Positions 23,176-35,401 of a DNA stretch of 64,000 nucleotides are shown here, one piece after another. Every line of letters starts with the position of its first letter. Positions within the stretch are counted from its first letter, which is position 1. Under the pieces are notes generated by a model, which saw nothing but the letters and a program-made list of their open reading frames with translations, was not told where the DNA came from and made no database searches. The translations under genes and the position numbers were made by a program. The stretch comes from Anseranas semipalmata (Eukaryota; Chordata; Aves; Anseriformes; Anseranatidae): contig VXAA01000606.1 in NCBI GenBank assembly GCA_013399115.1, forward strand, positions 529,372 through 593,371, read 5' to 3'.

Positions 23176-26100
23176 CAAAAACACATTCAGTATGGTGTTT
23201 CTCTCACATATTTTTTGTTAATTTCAGTGAACCAGTTCTTTTTAATGAATAATTTCCATTGGAAAGCTTTGTTTTCCCTGTAACATAAAGCTTTTTTGGT
23301 TTCAATCCCTTGTCTGGTTTTCATTAGCTTTGCAACGAATTAGCCAAGAGGGCTTTTCCTCTCTTAGGTTGGGAAAGTACCACTGGCATGTGTCTGATTT
23401 TGTGGGAAAGAGCCTTTTTTTCCCCTTTATTATTTTGATTATCAGTTTTGCTTGTATTCCATTGCAGATTCTTGCCATCTCAACAGCAAATTGGGCTGTG
23501 CAGAAGCTCCTATCTGTGCACATGCATGTGCCAGTGTGCCTGCATATCACTTGCATGCTCATCACCACGTGGTTCCTATCTTTCTGGATACACTGCTTTA
23601 TGAACTATATAAATGTCTTTGTGCTTGGAGCTCTTAGAAAGCAAGTAGTCATAATGAGACTGCTTTTGAGCTTCTATTGATAGGTAATGGCTTGATTCCT
23701 AAATCTCAAGTAATTTTTTTGGAGGGCAGCCCCAAACACACCAGTCAAGTTTTGTACATGCCTGTCCAAGCAGTCAGCCAACGCTTTTCCATATAATAGA
23801 ACCTTCTTTTGAGATCAGGTTTACTAGTGCTTCATCAACAGAGGTTGCATTTTCACCCTGTAGCAGACCTGGATTGTCTTTTCGCTGACATTGACCACAA
23901 TGCTGGAGCCAGCAGACAAATACGAACAGTGTTTCTCAGCACTCTGTAACACTCTATAGCCATCAGTAACTAAACCACCACAGTATTCAGAAAAGTGATT
24001 TGGTGGCTCCAGGATGAGCTCCACACTGATTCTCCAAACCCTGCTGGACAAAAAAGCCCAAGATAGGTTCCATCTCATTTGCTTTTGCTTGCAGAATTTG
24101 AGCAGGTACTAAGCATACAGCTCCCATCCCATCACAGACCAGTCAAGCCAGGCAAACTGTTGCCTATCACTTGAATTTGCCAAAGAAGTACATGTTTAAA
24201 CAACTCTTGACTTAGAGGGAAATCATTTAAATCAAAAGACATGGTAAAGAAATTAAAACAAATGTATATAAATAATATTACATAATGTGTTGCACTACAT
24301 TTTACTTGCATATTAAATGTTTTTATAAACCCCTTTATGACCTCCTCATTTGTGACTTCTGGGTCTTGTTATTATTAACTGAGTGGGGAGTATATCTTAC
24401 TCTGTCCCAGATGCAGCTCCTTATGAATTCCTTCTTTCATAAACTGTATAGTTTATGTATATGTATGGGTGTACTTTTTCTCCTAGTAGTTTTTGCAGTA
24501 GGCAGAAATCACACACAATGTAATGGAGTTACATCACTCCTCCGGGCACCTTCCTTTGCACATCATTAGCTTCCAAAGACAGACACAGCCCTCCCAGATA
24601 GAGATGGCAAGTTGTCAGACTTGGGCAAAAATCTTTTTGTATATGGGAAACACTGCTGTCGTAGAGCTGGAGCTAGACCCTGGCTAGAATATGATCTGTG
24701 CTCCTGCTTCAAACACTCCTACACCTCTTAAATGGCCAGTGTCATAAAACCCAACATGAATTATTGCCTTCCAGCCAGCTTAGTATTTTCATCTGCAAAC
24801 TTTTATTACATTGTTCAGCACTGACGTGAAATACTGGAGAGATTGCCCGGCTGCACAATGTACCCTCTTGTCCCCATCTGCACCAAAGCTGCCAGCTGCT
24901 CATACACTGACTGAGAGCCCTAAGCGTTTTGCAACTCCAAAAACACAGGCGTGCCAAGGTGCACAGGTGGTGCCTTGGTACGGCAGCAATGAAGGACAGG
25001 TGCTTCCAGTAGGCTGTGGGAGACCAGTATACCTGGTCCTACCTCCACACTAGTGTTCGCAAGGACCTTGAGGCAAAGTGCAAGCACTGGGAGTACTACC
25101 ATGTTGTAGCTGGTGTTTGAGTGTCTGGTGTAGAGATTTGCTTCTTTATCTAATAACAGAAAAAAAGGAAATATTGAGTTTATTTTCTTATTTTCTAGTA
25201 CAAGTAAGCCTAGTAATGCCTTCATTGAAGGTCAGAGTCCAAGTCAAAGGACAAGGGCATTGCTGCAAAGCAAGAACTAGAAGTTGTCTTAAAGACTGTT
25301 GTCTCTTTCTTATGTGGGAAAGACAATAATAAGGAACTGAACAGAAGGAAAAATATCAATAGGAAGAATTACAGTTGAAGGATAATAAAAAAAAGTTGAC
25401 CTGTCCTGGTTTCCAAAGTTTTAACCTGACTTTTTACCCTATCTGAGCCCATTGGCGTGCCATTTTTCCTCCATCTCAGCTGTCCAGTTCCAAGGCCTGA
25501 TATCATGCAAGATGTGGCACTCAGCTGAAGCCAGAGTGGAATCTGGACCTATGAATTTGAGTTAAATTTAGCCAAAGCCAATATAGAAGGTCCTCTCCCA
25601 GTTCTATCCTGGAACTGTTTTGTAGGGTCTGTTCTAATTATTATTCTAATATGAAGCTATAGCTGGTTATTTGACTAAATGAGGTATCTAAATCCCATTA
25701 AATTAAGGACTTGGTTTCCATTTTCATGGAAACCTATTGAACAGCTAAATCTTCTCCGATGCAATCAGGAAGTGTTTGCTTTGACATCAGTGGGAACCAG
25801 GTCTGGTCCATGTGCTCTATTCTATTCAGGCAGTGAAAATGGCAAGAAGAAGTGATATTTCAGCCAAAATTCATAATCTGTTTTTCAGACCTTCACAATA
25901 TTTCAAACATATCTAATGCTCACCCATATTTTCTGGCTCCTTTTTCAATGTTTCAATAAGAAGAGGATTAATGGATGAAATCTATTTTGCCATGTGTGCT
26001 GGTCCCTTTGGGCAACCGTTTGTATATTTGAATGTTAGTAAATGATGAAAAGTTCTGTATCCATGGGAAGGTCATTTGAAAGTCTCAGAAAACAATTTTA

Positions 26101-26798
26101 TATGCAAGAAACAAAAACACGATCCATTTCCCATTTCAATGGGCATCTTTTCAGTACGACAATGACCCACGAGTTTGGGGTTTGTAAAGCTTATTCTCTG
26201 TCATACAAAGGCCATTTTCAATGCAGTTTCAAGGCTACAGGAAGGGTTAACCTCTCGGCTGCCCTCCCACGCTGTGTTTTGATCGGTGCCCCAAGCTACA
26301 GGACAGATATCTCTTTGTTTTTCGTCTTTAATATCCAATTCCCAATTCACTTGTGTAGATGATGGGTCTCTACAAAACTCCCTTTGTATGAAGTAAGAGA
26401 TGCAGCACTTACTCCGCAACTGACTTTTAATACTTGACTTTTTCTTCCTACTTCAGAAAGCACCTGCTTGAGGAGCTTGATGACTAAAGGGCCTTTCAAA
26501 CTCCCTACCACCATTTTTAGATCTGGTCTACTTCATAAGAGACTGAACACCATTGTGGCTACTGCTAAGTTGCATGCGTGAAAAGAAATTGATGGTGTCG
26601 ATGCAATTGTTAGAGGATGAGTGGATGTCAGGAACTACTGCAATAATTGGCACAGCTATGGGGAAGTCTGAAACTTGAGGCTGAGACCATGGGGCCTTAT
26701 GGAAAGGCAGCTGAAAGCAGGACATTCATTCTTATCACTAATATGCTGGGTATTGCATTCTGGAAGAACAGAAAGTTAGATTGTCATATCTTTATGCT

Positions 26799-26799
<1 letters not shown>
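23176..26799. other. non-coding stretch with one weak relic
   Basis: Near 25765-25800 the words 'tttgacatcagtgggaacca' and 'ggtctggtcc' resemble the sauropsid repeat class better seen at 37.09 kb. Nothing else was recognised. Confidence 0.45.

Positions 26800-26833
<34 letters not shown>
26800..26833. repeat. poly(T) run of 34
   Basis: This is the longest pure homopolymer in the window. If read on the minus strand it could be a retroposon poly(A) tail, but the flanking sequence gives no element or target-site duplication that I can see. Confidence 0.95.
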
Positions 26834-27554
26834 CCCTCCGTGTCAGAGGTGGTGTACAAGTGTAAAGATAATATAGGATAAAGAACATACTGGAGACCAG
26901 TTTGTACCAGCCTTGCAAAAGTTGGTAGTGAAGTCCCTTTGACTTACAGCTATACCAAACTTGGCAAAGATCAGTACAGAGCATCAGATCAGTATAGATG
27001 TTGGGGCATCCAAACAGACTGAAATTTTTGCTTATCTGAGACTGAATTAAACCTTGGACACACCTGAGATGTTACTATTGTGTCTTCCCATAACTTGTAT
27101 GCTGGAAAGACACAAACCAATTCTGGAGTGTGGTTAAGAGATTTGATGAAGCAGAAAACAAGCATAGGGAATCAAACTTTAATTTATAGGTTCATAAGTG
27201 AAAAGCAGGTCTTTGTTCTTCATTCTTGTTCACAGCCTCTAAAGCCTTGAGGAATAAACATTTCTATAGTCAACTTGTTTATAACCTTATGGTAGGTTTT
27301 GTTTATTCAGTGCATGTGTAAATCTCATGGTTATAGCAAGAAATAAAAAGAAAGAAAGAAATCAGAGTTGATTACAGCCAGTGGTGATGTGACTGGGAAA
27401 CAATGGATGCATTGTGAGGAAAATCTCACAGCAGCCCGGAAATACACAGGAAAGAAAAAAAAAATAGAAAAAGAAGAAGGGAAAAGACAGACAAAGTGTG
27501 AGAGGGAATGAGAGATTTCTTATGCAAACATATTAACCACTTTGCCTGAAGTCT

Positions 27555-27598
27555 GCATTGCGTAACTGAGAAAAGAAATTTCTCTCAGTGCAAAATGC
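27555..27598. other. imperfect hairpin
   Basis: GCATT (27555-27559) pairs with AATGC (27594-27598) and ACTGAGA (27565-27571) with TCTCAGT (27583-27589), with an internal loop and an 11-nt apical loop. The foldback is about 44 nt, shorter than a normal animal pre-miRNA, so a microRNA call is not supported. Confidence 0.35.
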
Positions 27599-27752
27599 TC
27601 TGTGGTTGTTTAGTTTTTTTCATTGGGTGGATGTTCTTTAGCAGGGAAAAAAATGCATAAAGCAGTTCTTCCAGTAACCTCTGACTCTTTCTCGCCATGT
27701 CTCTCTCTTGCTTTCACTCTTGTTCTGTTTTTATTTATTCCCTGCAAATACA

Positions 27753-27935
27753 ATGGAGAATAAAAATGTGGTAGGACCTGCTGGCGGCAACTATGGCCTC
27801 CGGATCCAAGCTGACAAAAATGTCAAGAAACTGACAGTAAAATATGCGAATAAAATCCCTGTGAACGAGAACAAAACTCAGGCTCACACTACTACTACTC
27901 TACATTGTGGCTTTCGAGAGTATTTCTATCAGTAG
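27753..27935 (+). CDS. weak candidate: 60-codon open frame of unknown product
   Basis: An ATG in a fair Kozak context (A at -3, G at +4) opens a 60-residue frame beginning MENKNVVGPAGGNYGLRIQ, rich in Lys and Asn and ending ...FREYFYQ. A strong polypyrimidine tract lies just upstream (about 27697-27745), as before a splice acceptor, but there is no AG between that tract and the ATG. There is no signal peptide, membrane segment or domain that I recognise. C- or G-ending codons are fairly common (GGC, CTC, CGG, ATC, GTC, AAG, CTG), unlike neighbouring frames. It could be a chance frame, a lineage-specific exon or part of a conserved non-coding element; chance is most likely. Confidence 0.12.
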   Translation: MENKNVVGPAGGNYGLRIQADKNVKKLTVKYANKIPVNENKTQAHTTTTLHCGFREYFYQ

Positions 27936-28329
27936 CTATGACTTTCTCATTTAAAAAAACACACACGCATATACATTCATCATATGTATTGTCTTCTAAA
28001 ATCTTTCATCAAAATCTCATGGGGGGAAACAGCACACAGAAAGATAGGAAAGCAAGAGACATTTAGGGCAGGGAGATCAGGGAAGAGCCGACATTCGATG
28101 GAGAGAGAGAACTGCATGCCGAGCGCCAGACATATGGATCCTGTATGAAGCTGCAAGGCAGACAGACTTCTGCTGCTCCCTTCTGTGATCATGAGATGAG
28201 GGAGATGCATAAGAAGTGTCTAGAAAAGAAAAATCCCAGGAGCACTCAACTATCCAATGAAGCATGTATTCTTTATGCTACCTGATGGAGAACGACTCTG
28301 CTTTGAGAAGATCATCACCTTCAGGTGGA

Positions 28330-28720
28330 TCTTGGAGTATGATAGATGGAAGGGACTGAGATGGTTTAGTCTGGAGAAGAGGAGACTTAACTATGGCCTG
28401 AATCTGGTCTTTCAATATGTAGGACTAGGTGTAGGGAGTTAAAGAATAAAAGGCTTCTTTGTTTTCACTCTGGGTAGAATGAGAAATAACCGGCCTAAAA
28501 AGCTGTGAAGAAGATTTAGGTTGGAAGAAGTTTACTGCCATTAAGATACTTTAATCACCAGAAAAAAAAATTATTGTGCAGTTTCTACCATCTAAGGATT
28601 TTAGAAAAAAAAATAGCTCAAGCATCTTTCTGAAGGATACAGGCACAGTTAATCCTGGTTGAGACAGAGTTGCATGGCCTCTGAGGTTCTTTGCAGTCTT
28701 ACTCTCTGTGCTCTTGCTGC
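28330..28720 (+). repeat. CR1 LINE, decayed 3' fragment
   Basis: The collinear words 'ggtttagtctggagaagagg', 'gatttaggttggaagaagtt' and '...gcatggcctctgaggttctttgcagtc' match the CR1 landmarks 'tttagcctggagaagagga', 'gatttagattggatatta' and 'agaggtcccttccaacc' in the right order. There are no intact ORF2 residues and no terminal octamer repeat, so it is an old, 5'-truncated copy. It is the opposite orientation to the CR1 at 15.3 kb. Confidence 0.75.
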
Positions 28721-31351
28721 AGAGAATCAGCTAACTAGGCAGAAGGTTTTTGTATTGCTAATCATGGATGAAAGCGACCTACTGCCATGAGACATAGAGC
28801 TGGAGAATAGAAAGGGCTGAATTCCTTTCTTGACTCTTACAAACTCTCCCCATGGCTTTGGATAAGCTGTCTCTTCTGCTCTGTTCATGTAGCATGGGAA
28901 CTAGGTTTTCTGCTTCAGAAAGAGGAAGTTGAGGGTGAAAATACTCTCCTGTGCAGAGTACTAGCATGAAGCCCAGAACTTATGTTGCACTTAGAGCTGT
29001 TTTGAGACCTAAGAGAAACTGAAGTGGTGCTAAGTCTTTAGCTGGATTTTTTTTTTTTTTCCGGGAGAAAGTTTCACCCTGCTATCTGGGAGATGTGCAA
29101 ATATTCACTGAGGGGGTGTCATAAGAAGGTCTATAAATAATCTAATATGAGCCCCCATATGAATTATGCATGGTATACTTATAGAAAACGTGAGTGTCTT
29201 GCATTAGAAGAAATCAGAGCAGTGTCACCGAAATCACATTGCTATTTCTATGAGGTATTAACTGAAAGCTATAAGACCTCATTTTTAAAACAGGCTACAA
29301 CAGGTGCTTGCAGGTCTGTTCAGATAAAAATTATGGCTTTGTGGAGGCAAATATTAAGAAGTCTCTAAAATGTGTTAATTTATTATGAATAGAAAGTAGT
29401 TTGATGTTACTTTTTAAGAAAAACAGTCACAATACAACATTCATTAATCCCTAAGTGAGACAGGGGCTTGTCAGTCAATTAGATTTCTGACCCTTAAATC
29501 ATGTAGGCTTTTCTGAAAATTCTGCATTCTGCACCTGGAGGTGAGAAGTGCAATATCAGTACAATGTTTTACTTACTATTCATTTTATTGAACTGCATTG
29601 CTATTAGCACTAATATTTCATTTACTTTCATTAAGTTAAAACTGGAAACAGAAAAAAAAATGGTTTATTATGGAACATATCACCCATAGACTTTCCTGAT
29701 ATCTGAACAGAGCCCTGTTGGTACTGAACCAAAAATAATTCATTTACAGAAAGTCCTTGAGTTGTACTTTATTTTCATTTTGGTTCAAAGATGTCTAGTG
29801 AAGGCAGGAATTTTCTAGAAGTCTTTCCAAATAATGTTCCCCATCTTCATCTAGTAATGATACTTTTACACCTCATCTTAAATGTTCCACTCCTTATTTT
29901 ATGTAGTAGTGTTTACAGAATTACATTCACCCTCTTCTTTGATGGACTGCAAATTGGCAGAATGCCCTCTACCATTGTCCAACAGGTAAATAGTCCAAAG
30001 GACAAAAATTCTAATCAGTAAAATGAAGGACAATATTATTCCAATCTTCCCATCCCTGATCTGCATACCTGCCCACAGATGGGACCCTTATTACTAGCTC
30101 TCTGGATGGGCGCCTGGGGGTCAAGATGATCAAAAATGTAGAGCCATGTTTACCACATTTCAGATCTTGACTAAGTAGGTCTAGTTATCACTCGTTGACA
30201 CCAGAGAAAATGATGAATAATTCCATCAATGTCAATGCCATTACAACATCATAAAATTGGCATAAGTTAGGAAAAAACTGGGCCTACTCTGTTGAGGTTC
30301 TTTCATCTCCTCTGCATGCTCCCTAATTTGTCATTACTAGAATAGTTGCTATAACTATCCTGATGAAAATATAAAAGAGAGACTTGCATGGCCCATAAAC
30401 TCAATGAACCATTAAATAGGTGACAATAATCTTGATAGAAGTTTGGAATATTTAATTAGCACAAAAATGCACTTAGTGAGTGAGTTCAATTGCTATCACG
30501 GGTACTCCTCAAAATAATAGCTGAAGATTTTATGTGTCCATGAAATGCCTTAGAAGACATTTAAGAAAAGAAACAGACAATATTTCATGTATTAATTGAG
30601 GATCAGACATATCTGTAAGTGCCCAGTAATAAACATTTCCAAGGAAAGTTAACCTAGGTCTCCTGGAATCCCAAAGGTGACTTCGTTACACATGAAGTCA
30701 AATCATTCATTGGCAACTTTTCAGTAGCAGAAGCTCATAAAAATACAACTGAAGAGCAAATACTTAGCCTTTTCAACAAACCAGCATCCACCTAACAGCA
30801 GAAGATTTTGAAAAGAATAAAAGAAAAAAGAATCATTGGAGATGATATAGTAATTTCCCATTTTAGGAACTTTCTTCCCACTTGAAATTGCCTAACAGAA
30901 GGTCTCTGTTCATATAGTTTCAGTACTCCATATAATTTTCAGTAGCAGGGATCTGTTTATATACATATTTTCTTCCCATGTGGCATTGCCTTCATTGGTT
31001 ATGATTATAAAGACTCATGTACATCTAGATTAAGGAGTATGGAGTAAAAGAGTGTTTTTAATAGTTCTGTCTTTGGCACTCGTGCTGCCACTCTTGAAAT
31101 ATCACAACCACTTTCTGGCATTCACAGCTGAGGTTGTGTCTGCATTAAAAACTAGTGCAGAGTAATCAGAGAGGTTCTGTACAGGGAAGCAATTAATGCA
31201 GTGTCACTTTAGCAGTTGGGGCTCATTAGGATTAGAGCACTTAGTTTTATCCAGGAGTCCAGTTTGGGCTCTCCAACATAGCTCACAACGTGAACCAAAG
31301 GAGCGTAAGGATGATCAAGAAATTTGCTACAAAAATATTCTACTGATCTGG
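28721..31351. other. non-coding stretch, nothing recognised
   Basis: A possible decayed MIR lies near 28770-28960 ('ctttggataagctgtctcttctgctctg') but is too diverged to call. The words 'gaggttgtgtctgcattaaaaac' near 31130-31155 may be another ancient relic. Confidence 0.4.
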
Positions 31352-31381
31352 AAAACAAACAAACAAACAAACAAACAAAAC
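31352..31381. repeat. (AAAC)n microsatellite
   Basis: About six AAAC units form a perfect tetranucleotide array. Confidence 0.92.
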
Positions 31382-31635
31382 AGTAGCATAGATGCACCCT
31401 GAAGGTGCTGAAAAAATGTGGTTGTTTTGGGGGTGGTGGGAAGTGTTAGCAGACACCTCATGGATGAACAAAGGATTGCAAAACATTTCAGAGAAAGAGT
31501 CTCGAGGAGCTGTTACAGACAAGTTAAAGCATTGACTTGATCTCAGTCAAAAGTGAGTGAGTGTATGTACTTCATCAAGTACCAAATATTGCTACTTTGG
31601 CTGGAGATTGAAGCTAGAGAAATTTAGACCAGAAA

Positions 31636-31717
31636 CATGATACATGTATATATATACGTGTGTGTGTGTGTGTATGTACATGTACATGTATGTATATGTA
31701 TATGTATATACATACAC
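31636..31717. repeat. alternating TA/TG purine-pyrimidine tract
   Basis: About 80 bp alternate nearly perfectly: ATATAT, then CG(TG)n, then ATGTACATG and TATATG units. Long alternating purine-pyrimidine tracts with TG and a CG step are prone to form Z-DNA. The tract is compound and probably polymorphic. Confidence 0.9.
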
Positions 31718-33558
31718 TTTTGCAATGAAGGTAAATTTTAAAGTGGAATAACAACATTTACTCCAATTATACTTTTCATTGCCTATTGTTAGAAGAAATT
31801 TTCTGATTAAAATAATGTCTCTCCAATTCCTTCCATGCTAACCCTACGCTAACCTCAGCTGTTGGACTCTAAACAGGAAAAACAAATCAAAGAAATCTTA
31901 TGACCTCTAGTATGTGGGCAAACAGAACAGAGAACTGCAATGATCTTTTTGCTATTAACTTCTGTGAATCTGTCATTCACAGGCTGCAAGCTGAAAGCTG
32001 ATACCCCATGCATTGCAGTGACCGTTCTAGGACATCTCTACTAACAGATGTTTCTATTCTTGTCCAAACACCTTCCTTCGAAGTTCTGTTCTCGCTGTGA
32101 CCTTCATACCATGACTTGTTATCTTTCTGGCAGTGTTTCCAGAGTAATTTCATGGAGCAAAGCTGCTAAAATAATTTGTATATAGGTCAGATAAATATTC
32201 ATAAATGTTTGCCTGCTCGTCAGTACTAGAACAGACTGTCGAACTTCTTGATGATTTGTCACCTCTCTTGTTGCAATGGATACAACATCTGGGTAAAATC
32301 TTTTATTTCCTCCTTCTCCTTAGAACTACATGGATCCTACAAACCCAAAGTAATTTCTGCCACAAACTTTACTGTGAGGAGAGGCTCTTCATTGATCATC
32401 TACCTTAACTGATTATTTTTATTGTTTTTTTTTGTTTGTTTTGTTTTTTCCCTGGGGCTATGTCTATTGAGAGATTTTTTTCTTCTTTTTCTCCTATGCT
32501 TGTCAGTGTGCAACAGTCGACTTGAAGCTTTTGCCTGACATTTGGTGGTCCAGCTGCTCAACATTGCTGTTTGACATGCGGATGTTTTTATCTTTGGAAA
32601 TAAATTAGTTACCATGTTAATACTTACATCATCTTGCTTATGGAGTTAGCAAAGTCTTGTCTCATGGTGTCACAGTGAGCAGGAGAGGTCTCTGTTGCAG
32701 GGAGTCTCTTGTGTAATGCAACTAGGTCCCCAGCAGGACTAGTGGATATTAAGGTGGCTTTCAAAACATGGTGATTTCCATCTGTCTATATTTGATCGTG
32801 TTGAAATATGAACTATCAGGCATTCATGTTAATATCATCACACTTGGTTTCACTAGGGTTTGCTCATGGAACTTTGGAGAAATGGGAAGAAGAAAAGAAT
32901 GGGAAGAAGGAAGAAAAGAAATAATCTTTTCTTTGATTTATACCAACAGAATTATTGCTAGAGAAACAACAGTCTGTTTTAGTTAATCCAGTTACACTTG
33001 CTTTGCCGATTTATTCGTCTGAATATACTTTTGTTCAAGAGAAAAGAAAATGTTTGACTAAGCTAAGAAAGCACAGGCATAGCAGACCTAATTGCAGCTT
33101 TTCCTCATGACTGTAAAATCTGGGGCTAGATTCAGTTTCTCAGAGTCATGCTCTTCCACAGGCCTTCAGAAGGCACCTACATACCATGGATAAATACTTT
33201 AGGAAAGAGGGGTTGAATGGCTAACACTGAAGTGATCTTGAATCTCTGTTAATGGCCATGAGATCTGGAGAAAGAAACGGCCACACTTTATTTTCTAACC
33301 AGGAACTGCAGCTGTGGGAACAAACAGCATGTAATAAACACTTGAATCAAAGTTTGTGGGAGTTTTGTTATTGACTTTGAAGTAGGCAAGTCTGAGGCCT
33401 TTGCTATAGAAGCTGTGATTCTGTTTGTGGTTTTTTAATGGCTAAAATATCCCACGGTCAGCTTGAGAGTAAGGATTTCATTTTTGGTCTTAAAAAGAAA
33501 GGCATGAAGGAGAATTCCATATTGTTGTGCAGTCTGGCTTTTATTTTGAAGGCCATTT
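31718..33558. other. non-coding stretch, nothing recognised
   Basis: A T/G-rich run lies near 32417-32450. Apart from AG-rich 'gaagaaaagaatgggaagaagg' near 32888-32909 no structure was seen. Confidence 0.55.
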
Positions 33559-35074
33559 AAAAAAAAAAATAGCGTAACTTGTGTGAAGAGTGTTGTGTTT
33601 AGGAAAAAAGTTCAAAAAATACCATGCATGATTGATCTCAAGTCTGCTTGCTGATCCAAAGACAACACAGCATGGCAGTCAAATATACATTTTATGGGCT
33701 TTTGTCTGTTTTGCAATAACAGTGGAAAGCATTCTTTAATTAAAATTTAAAACTGTAACTGATTAATTTTCTGTGTAAACAATCCCTGTAAACATGGAAA
33801 GTCAGCAGTTTAAGGGCACAGTGGTATAAATTCTGCTTCCTCTCCCGGGTGCTCAAGGGAAAGATGGCAAGAAGGGAGGGGGAGTTCAGGAAGAGACCCA
33901 GGAGGGGGAAAAAGTTCAAGGCCTTGCTGTTCTGTACTCAGCGTACACCAGCTGCAGGATCTCGCCTGTTGCCCATTTCTCTGTGCAGGAATGTTGGCAT
34001 AGGCTCCCCGGTCTCGCTGGGATATGATTTATATCCCTCTCAGATGCTGGAGGCTGATTTTCGAGCACCCATTCCCCCCGCAAAGCAACCCCATGGCAGC
34101 AAGTTGTTCAGAGGTTCTTGCAAGATGGGGAGAATGCTCTTGGTGCATTCTCTGTGGCTGTTTCAACTTCTAGTGGTGAGAGTGATAAAATGGGATTAAT
34201 TGCAGCTCCTTTCTTACTTGTCTCAGCTTTCATCGGCATTTTGTTATCATCTTCCATAGGGCAGTCATGGAAAGCTTGACAAATGTTAAGGCCTACGTTC
34301 TCAGAAATACTTTTCAGAGGGATTTAGGTACCCACAGCAAGGGGACTTTGTTGAAGTCTCTAAAGTCTTATGAGTAATGTCAACCTTATCCTTTTCTGGG
34401 TGAGAAGAACAACCAGTAGCTACTGGTACAAGTGAGCAGATGAAGGTTGGGGTCTCCCATTGGCACTGCAGGATACTGGGGTTATCCTTTAGGAAAAGAT
34501 CTGAACACACAGAATAAGTGGAAGAGCTTCCACCAACAAAAGAAGCATTAGATCTGACACTTAGGATCCACTTTCCCACCCTCACAAAATAAGATAATAC
34601 TTCACACTAGCAGTTTTATCCATATCAGTGACCATGGCTTCAATGGGACTGCTTTTGGAGTAAGATATCACTCTGGGTAAGCATTGCAGTGGTGAGACTA
34701 TGCTGATATTTCAGTTTTTTCGCTATTTTTTTTTTCAGTTAGAGGATAAAAACCATTCTTGAACATGTTTCTTTGCTCTGTTTCTTTGCTCAACTCTTGT
34801 TATATGTGAGCACTTCCAATGAAATGATTCAAAAGGGTCAAGTGAAAGTTCTGTGGGTGAGATGAGTTGCAGGCACTCTGTCTTTTACACAAGTGTCTTC
34901 CCACCTTATATAGAAGCCTATAGAAATCAATAATAAGCTGCTATAAATTCTACTACTGGTACTACTGCTTTGCCAGTGAACTTAGAGGAATTTTGTTAAT
35001 GATTTTAGATTATGTCCCCTCCCAATCCCCCCCCTCCAAAAAAAGTAAAATAAAATAAAATAAAATAAAATAAA
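33559..35074. repeat. first copy of 1,516-bp duplicated segment
   Basis: The segment starts in an A-run and ends in a (TAAAA)n array. It recurs at 35402-36917 at an offset of exactly 1,843 bp; landmarks through the whole length keep that offset, so no net indel separates the copies. The one difference noticed is C at 34062 versus T at 35905, in a CpG context, which explains why an open frame here is interrupted in the second copy. No gene is recognised inside. Confidence 0.95.
34625..34690. repeat. possible ancient sauropsid interspersed repeat
   Basis: The words 'ggcttcaatgggactgctt' and 'gagtaagatatcactctggg' and 'taagcattgcag' recall a repeat class common in turtle, crocodilian and bird DNA that carries 'acttcaatgggactac...agtaa...taagtgtttgcag'. 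The family name is uncertain. The same relic is duplicated at about 36468-36533. Confidence 0.35.
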
Positions 35075-35075
35075 A
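35046..35075. repeat. (TAAAA)n pentanucleotide
   Basis: Six TAAAA units mark the right boundary of the duplicated segment. The second copy of this array (36889-36917) stops at an N after five full units plus TAAA. Confidence 0.95.
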
Positions 35076-35212
35076 AGATGAGTTTGAAATATGTCTCTCA
35101 TAATACTGGAAGGCTTTGCTGGCTCATATGACAATTATTTCCTGTAATGTATGAGCATTTACGACCTTGGCCATCACAACTCCCTTGCCTTACCTGAACA
35201 TGAAACTGATTT

Positions 35213-35401
35213 NNNNNNNNNNNNNNNNNNNNNNNNNNNNNNNNNNNNNNNNNNNNNNNNNNNNNNNNNNNNNNNNNNNNNNNNNNNNNNNNNNNNNNNN
35301 NNNNNNNNNNNNNNNNNNNNNNNNNNNNNNNNNNNNNNNNNNNNNNNNNNNNNNNNNNNNNNNNNNNNNNNNNNNNNNNNNNNNNNNNNNNNNNNNNNNN
35401 N
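35213..35401. other. assembly gap (189 N)
   Basis: The Ns separate unique sequence following the first duplicate copy from the A-run that starts the second. The translated X runs over it have no meaning. Confidence 0.99.

Noticed and set aside
26800..26833. Poly(T) as the tail of a minus-strand processed pseudogene
   Set aside because: No gene-like sequence or target-site duplication was seen next to it.
27555..27598. microRNA precursor
   Set aside because: The foldback is too short and has a large internal loop; no known mature miRNA sequence was recognised anywhere in the window.
28760..28960. Possible additional MIR fragment
   Set aside because: Only scattered words resemble MIR and the order is not convincing.
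33849..34199. 116-codon frame in the duplicated segment
   Set aside because: The near-identical copy carries a stop at the C/T difference, so the frame is not preserved even between the two copies.
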